16,510 nt of DNA from Spirochaetae bacterium HGW-Spirochaetae-7 (GTDB lineage: Bacteria > Spirochaetota > Spirochaetia > Treponematales > UBA12059): assembly GCA_002839245.1 (NCBI GenBank), contig PGXR01000033.1:1-16510 (forward strand). The letters run 5' to 3'. Below the pieces are notes generated by a model. That model was not told where the DNA came from. It was given only the letters and a program-made list of their open reading frames with translations, and made no database searches. Position numbers and translations under genes: made by a program. Shown here piece by piece: positions 14,272 through 16,510 of the stretch; the first letter of the stretch is position 1, and each line of letters starts with the position of its first letter.

Positions 14272-14658
14272 TCATGCCCCGCGCCGCCGAGAGGAACTTT
14301 TGGCAGTGAAGCGACAGTGCAAAGCGATTTGGTTACCGCTTATACGCATGCAATGATCTCGCTCTTCGCGCCGTGATTGTTCGCTCGCGGACAGGCTGTA
14401 TCTATCAACTGTCGCGGGGTGCAACGCGAGCAGTGCGGAGCATTGCAAGGGGGTATGGGGGATCCGCCCCCAGTCAGTCAAGGTAAGCGCGAGAAGCGCC
14501 CCCTCCGTGATCCAAGGCGGGCCCCCGCGACAGCTGATATCCGGCCTTTCAGTGAACCCGTGCAAGCATCCCGGCGCGAAGGGCGTGATACCGACCCTGC
14601 TGGCTTCGGCAGCCAAACGGTAGTATGATTGTCGAATCGTTGCCAAGAGGAGGATTCC
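14272..14658. other. Gene-free GC-rich spacer with repeat pieces
   Basis: 387 bp. It opens with CCCCGCGCCGCCGAGAG (14277-14293), a repeat found again at 15838. CGCGGGGTGC at 14413-14422 is a fragment of the same family. A hairpin TGGGGG/CCCCCA sits at 14456-14472, and TGGCT/AGCCA at 14601-14615 just ahead of a TATGAT (14624-14629) that could be the -10 of the CBS gene. A 124-residue minus-strand open frame spans it but has no family resemblance, no ribosome binding site and runs through the repeats, so I do not call it a gene. Confidence 0.5.
14277..14293 (-). repeat. GC-rich repeat motif, copy 1
   Basis: CCCCGCGCCGCCGAGAG, identical to 15838-15854. Read on the minus strand it begins with CTCTCGGCGGCGCGGGG, and its core GCGGCGCGGGG recurs on the plus strand at 15473 and 15994. 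It starts 5 bp after the MFS stop codon. Confidence 0.7.
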
Positions 14659-15309
14659 ATGCTTGTAAAAGAGCAGATGACAGCAAATCCTATAACGGTC
14701 ACTTCAGGGATGGCCGTTCCCGATGCCCTTTCGTTGATGCGGGACCGCAAGGTTCGCCGCCTTCCGGTCGTTGATGCCAAGGGCAAGTTGATAGGAATTG
14801 TTTCCGAAAAAGATCTTCTGTTTGCTTCGGCGTCACCCGCGACGTCTCTCAACGTCTGGGAACTCAACGCGGTCCTTTCCAAGCTTACGATAGACAAGTA
14901 CATGGCGAAGAAGGTCATCACCGTGACCGAGGACATGCCTCTAGAAGAGGCGGCGCGCATCATGGCCGACAGGAAGATCGGCGGCTTGCCCGTAGTCCGC
15001 GATGGCGCCATGGTTGGCATCATCACCGAAACCGACATATTCCGTTCACTGCTCGAGCTTCTTGGTGGCCGCAGGAAGGGCTTGCGCGTGACGGTTACTG
15101 TAGCGGGCGGCAAAGGCACCTTTGCCAAGGTGGTGAACGAGATTGCGGCGGTCGGCGGCGACATCGTCGGCCTCGGTTGCGCGGAAATAAAGGAAGCCGG
15201 CGTCATGAAGTGGCAGCTTACGATGAAAGTACAGGACGTCACGAAGCAGAAGCTCGAGGACGCGATCAGGCCGGTCGTCACCAAGATACTCGACATCAGG
15301 GAGACCTGA
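14659..15309 (+). CDS. CBS-domain-pair protein with C-terminal ACT-like domain (AcuB-like)
   Basis: 216 residues from ATG 14659, which follows GAGGAGG by 5 nt; the longer frame starting at 14629 adds ten unlikely residues. CBS 1 spans about 4-60 (MTANPITVTSGM, RKVRRLPVVDAKGKLIGIVS, EKDLL) and CBS 2 about 78-133 (MAKKVITVTEDMPLEEAA, DRKIGGLPVVRDG, GIITETDIF). The last 80 residues (LRVTVTVAGGKGTFAKVVNE, then IAAVGGDIVG) form an ACT-like fold, the layout of AcuB-type proteins. Such cytoplasmic proteins bind adenine nucleotides and tune a partner enzyme; the partner is not evident, since both flanks are repeat-filled spacers. Confidence 0.88.
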   Translation: MLVKEQMTANPITVTSGMAVPDALSLMRDRKVRRLPVVDAKGKLIGIVSEKDLLFASASPATSLNVWELNAVLSKLTIDKYMAKKVITVTEDMPLEEAARIMADRKIGGLPVVRDGAMVGIITETDIFRSLLELLGGRRKGLRVTVTVAGGKGTFAKVVNEIAAVGGDIVGLGCAEIKEAGVMKWQLTMKVQDVTKQKLEDAIRPVVTKILDIRET

Positions 15310-15366
15310 CCCCGCACCATGCGCCGCTATTCACGAAGAGGCCTGAGAGAAAAGCCATTGGTGAAT

Positions 15367-15437
15367 TTGCGCGGGGGCCCGCCTCGACAAAAAGAGGCTC
15401 GCTACGCGAGTCCCTTTTTGTCGGTCGCCCCACGCAC
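15367..15437 (+). repeat. Covarying hairpin repeat, copy A
   Basis: Outer stem TTGCGCGGGG (15367-15376) with CCCCACGCAC (15428-15437), then inner stem CGACAAAAAG (15385-15394) with CTTTTTGTCG (15414-15423), then a tip stem CTCGC-TAC-GCGAG (15398-15410). The flank between outer and inner stems reads CCCGCC on the left. Close to copy C in inverted orientation, and to copy B in outline. It may also end transcription of the CBS gene. Confidence 0.8.
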
Positions 15438-15472
15438 TTTTCATGCATTGGCTTTGTCGAGGCTCTGCCGAG

Positions 15473-15490
15473 GCGGCGCGGGGTGCGGGA
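15473..15490 (+). repeat. GC-rich repeat motif, copy 2
   Basis: GCGGCGCGGGGTGCGGGA, identical to 15994-16011. It is preceded by CTCTGCCGAG, which resembles the CTCTCG that leads copies 1 and 4 on their own strand. A shorter copy, GCCGAGGCGGCGCGG, lies at 15761-15775. Confidence 0.7.
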
Positions 15491-15504
15491 TTCGCTTGGC
15501 ATCA

Positions 15505-15684
15505 CGCCCGAGTCGGGCCGGAAGAAGGGTTTTTTTTTCTGAAATGCCATGATCCGAATTTTGCGTCGGGTCCCGCCTTGGACGAACGACCATTGCGCAA
15601 GACGCGCGACGGCCGTTCATCCGGGCGCCCAACGCAACTTTCTGTCGATGGCCATTCAAGACATACCCCGGCCCGACTCGGGCG
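15505..15684. repeat. 17-bp inverted repeat bracketing hairpin copy B
   Basis: CGCCCGAGTCGGGCCGG (15505-15521) and its exact reverse complement (15668-15684) enclose 146 bp that contain hairpin copy B and a run of nine T. Each arm is also a small palindrome (GCCCG-AGT-CGGGC). The arrangement looks like the terminal repeats of a small non-coding element. Confidence 0.7.
15561..15637 (+). repeat. Covarying hairpin repeat, copy B
   Basis: Outer stem TTGCGTCGGG (15561-15570) with CCCAACGCAA (15628-15637), one mismatch; flank CCCGCC opposite GGCG; inner stem GGACGAACG (15580-15588) with CGTTCATCC (15614-15622), one mismatch. The inner stem shares almost no bases with copies A and C, yet pairs. 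The tip differs from the CTCGC/GCGAG of A and C. Confidence 0.7.
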
Positions 15685-15837
15685 GTATCCAGGGCAGTCC
15701 GGCTTGGAATGAAGGCGCGGGGGGCGAATCCTGGCATGGGGAAGAGCTTTGGCATTGAACGCCGAGGCGGCGCGGTGAGTGTTGCTGCTCTTCCTCATGC
15801 CTGATTTCGACCATCGAACCACGCTGTCTGCTACTGT

Positions 15838-15854
15838 CCCCGCGCCGCCGAGAG
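15838..15854 (-). repeat. GC-rich repeat motif, copy 3
   Basis: CCCCGCGCCGCCGAGAG, a 17-bp exact copy of 14277-14293 in the same orientation. The two copies bracket the CBS gene and most of the repeat cluster. Confidence 0.7.
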
Positions 15855-15882
15855 AGATTTTAAGAAAAGCCATGACAGGGTG

Positions 15883-15954
15883 GTGCGTGGGGCGCCCGGT
15901 AAAAATCGGACTCGCGTAGCGAGCCCATTTTTACCGAGGCGGGTCCCCGCGCAA
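15883..15954 (-). repeat. Covarying hairpin repeat, copy C (inverted)
   Basis: Reverse-oriented relative to copy A. Outer stem GTGCGTGGGG (15883-15892) with CCCCGCGCAA (15945-15954); inner stem CGGTAAAAAT (15897-15906) with ATTTTTACCG (15927-15936), ten perfect pairs; tip CTCGC-GTA-GCGAG (15911-15923). Compared with copy A the tip and outer stem are nearly identical, whereas the inner stem has changed on both sides. Confidence 0.8.
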
Positions 15955-15993
15955 TTTCAAACATGGTTTTTATATAGAGCCTCTTTGAACATA

Positions 15994-16011
15994 GCGGCGC
16001 GGGGTGCGGGA
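15994..16011 (+). repeat. GC-rich repeat motif, copy 4
   Basis: GCGGCGCGGGGTGCGGGA, exact copy of 15473-15490, ending 25 bp before the stop codon of the oxidoreductase gene. It probably marks the boundary of a repeat unit. Confidence 0.7.
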
Positions 16012-16036
16012 GATCCTGGTTCGATAGTCGTGATGT

Positions 16037-16510
16037 CTATTTCAGTAGTTCCATTCCTTCGAATTTCCTGTAGAGCGACAGTTCGTCGAAGATGTCCGCG
16101 CAGGTTGCGGGGCCGTCGGCTATCGCGCCGGCCAGGAGCTTGCCCAGGCCCGGGCCGAGCATGAAGCCTTGCCCGCACATGCCGACGGCGAGGAGAAGGT
16201 TCGAGTATTCGCGCGTGTAGCCGACGACGGGAAGGCCGTCGGGGGTCATCGGGTACATGCCGCGCCAGGTACGGCGTACCTTGAGGTTCCGCAGCCGGGG
16301 GTAGAGTTCCGTCATGCGCCTGGCCACCAGGGGCAGGAAGCTGGAAGTCGAGTCGGTATCCTTGCCCCATATCTGTGGTTTGGGAGTGATGCAGAAGACT
16401 ATCTGGCCGGTGGTCGTCTGGTAGAAATAGTAGTTGCCCGACTCGTCGTCGGGGCGGATGTCCACGAGCATCGGTTCCATGAAGCGCCCGCATGGCTCGG
16501 TTACGCCGCC
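16037..16510 (-). CDS. FAD-dependent oxidoreductase of the DAO family, C-terminal part (runs off the window)
   Basis: The frame is open from the window edge to a TAG at 16037, giving 157 residues. Features of the DAO (PF01266) C-terminal half: a substrate-domain strand set (LVDIRPDDESGNYYFYQ, GQIVFCITPKPQIWG), YPRLRNLKVRRTWRGMYPMT (about 72-91), PDGLPVVGYT, and the FAD-binding closing motif GMCGQGFMLGPGLGKLLA, where the GxGF and GPGLGK parts contact the cofactor. These fit amino-acid or amine oxidases such as DadA or sarcosine-oxidase-like enzymes; the substrate is open. The N-terminal dinucleotide-binding motif is outside. It converges on the repeat cluster. Confidence 0.85.
   Translation of the reverse strand, partial: GGVTEPCGRFMEPMLVDIRPDDESGNYYFYQTTTGQIVFCITPKPQIWGKDTDSTSSFLPLVARRMTELYPRLRNLKVRRTWRGMYPMTPDGLPVVGYTREYSNLLLAVGMCGQGFMLGPGLGKLLAGAIADGPATCADIFDELSLYRKFEGMELLK

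Larger units (their letters stand above)
15310..16036. other. 727-bp gene-free repeat cluster
   Basis: Between the CBS gene (+) and the oxidoreductase (-), which converge here. It holds three long imperfect hairpins (15367, 15561, 15883), a 17-bp inverted repeat (15505/15668), four or five copies of a GC-rich motif, and a run of nine T at 15530-15538. Several short open frames cross it in many registers, but none has a family signature or a plausible start. Confidence 0.7.

Noticed and set aside
14272..14646. 124-residue minus-strand open frame
   Set aside because: No ribosome binding site, no recognisable domain, and it runs through dispersed repeats in GC-rich DNA where chance open frames are common.
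15530..15538. Run of nine T as a rho-independent terminator
   Set aside because: The nearest hairpin has only five pairs and is separated from the T-run by about 10 nt; it lies 220 bp after the CBS gene.
15561..15637. Integron attC site suggested by GCCCAAC and GTCGGGT at the ends of hairpin B
   Set aside because: The core motifs are in the wrong order: attC runs RYYYAAC to GTTRRRY, whereas here the G-rich half comes first. Copies A and C lack the AAC core, and no integrase or cassette array is seen.
15367..15954. CRISPR-like array
   Set aside because: Only three copies, in mixed orientation, long, imperfect, and with unequal spacing; no cas gene nearby.
1..16510. tRNA or rRNA genes
   Set aside because: No cloverleaf with a GTTCRA loop or conserved rRNA segment was recognised in the gene-free stretches.

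Overview
The window looks like a chromosomal stretch of a high-GC, diderm bacterium. Genes at both ends use GC-rich third positions yet keep many ATA isoleucine codons. One gene (6186-6812) encodes a secreted, probably beta-barrel outer-membrane protein. ATA-rich high-GC coding, together with the mix of families, makes a high-GC member of the Spirochaetota my best guess, but no phylogenetic marker is present.

Layout. (1) 1-2883: a partial HrpB-type DEAH-box helicase (-) diverges from a two-gene operon (+) of a nuclease-like/winged-helix protein and an amidohydrolase-2 family hydrolase. (2) 2884-9140: an accessory block, all on the minus strand and visibly less GC-rich in its middle. It holds small, commonly exchanged families: a DUF4256 remnant, a YdeI/DUF1801 protein, a PLP aminotransferase, a broken GNAT gene, a DUF6326 membrane protein paired with an outer-membrane protein, a Crp/Fnr regulator, a DinB protein and a DUF1003 protein. 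A Fnr-type box lies in front of the outer-membrane gene, immediately after the Crp/Fnr gene. (3) 9141-14271: a plus-strand efflux block with an ABC exporter of three genes (Rv2688c/2687c/2686c-like), a MATE transporter and an MFS transporter. (4) 14272-16036: a CBS-pair/AcuB-like protein set between two gene-free stretches filled with GC-rich repeats. These include three copies of a long imperfect hairpin whose inner stem changes sequence but keeps its pairing. (5) 16037-end: the C-terminal part of an FAD-dependent DAO-type oxidoreductase (-).

Two signals stand out. First, three genes (920, 11595, 13039) lack a Shine-Dalgarno sequence and begin exactly 6 nt after a -10 hexamer that has a -35 hexamer 17 bp upstream. 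This is the geometry of leaderless mRNAs, and a fourth gene (HrpB) fits more loosely. Genes of the accessory block instead carry clear Shine-Dalgarno sequences. Second, the covarying hairpin repeats at 15.37-15.95 kb suggest a dispersed element family selected for structure.

How the genes work together: the helicase, nuclease-like protein and hydrolase have no evident shared pathway. The Crp/Fnr protein probably controls the outer-membrane/DUF6326 pair. The ABC, MATE and MFS genes form an export cluster with separate promoters.
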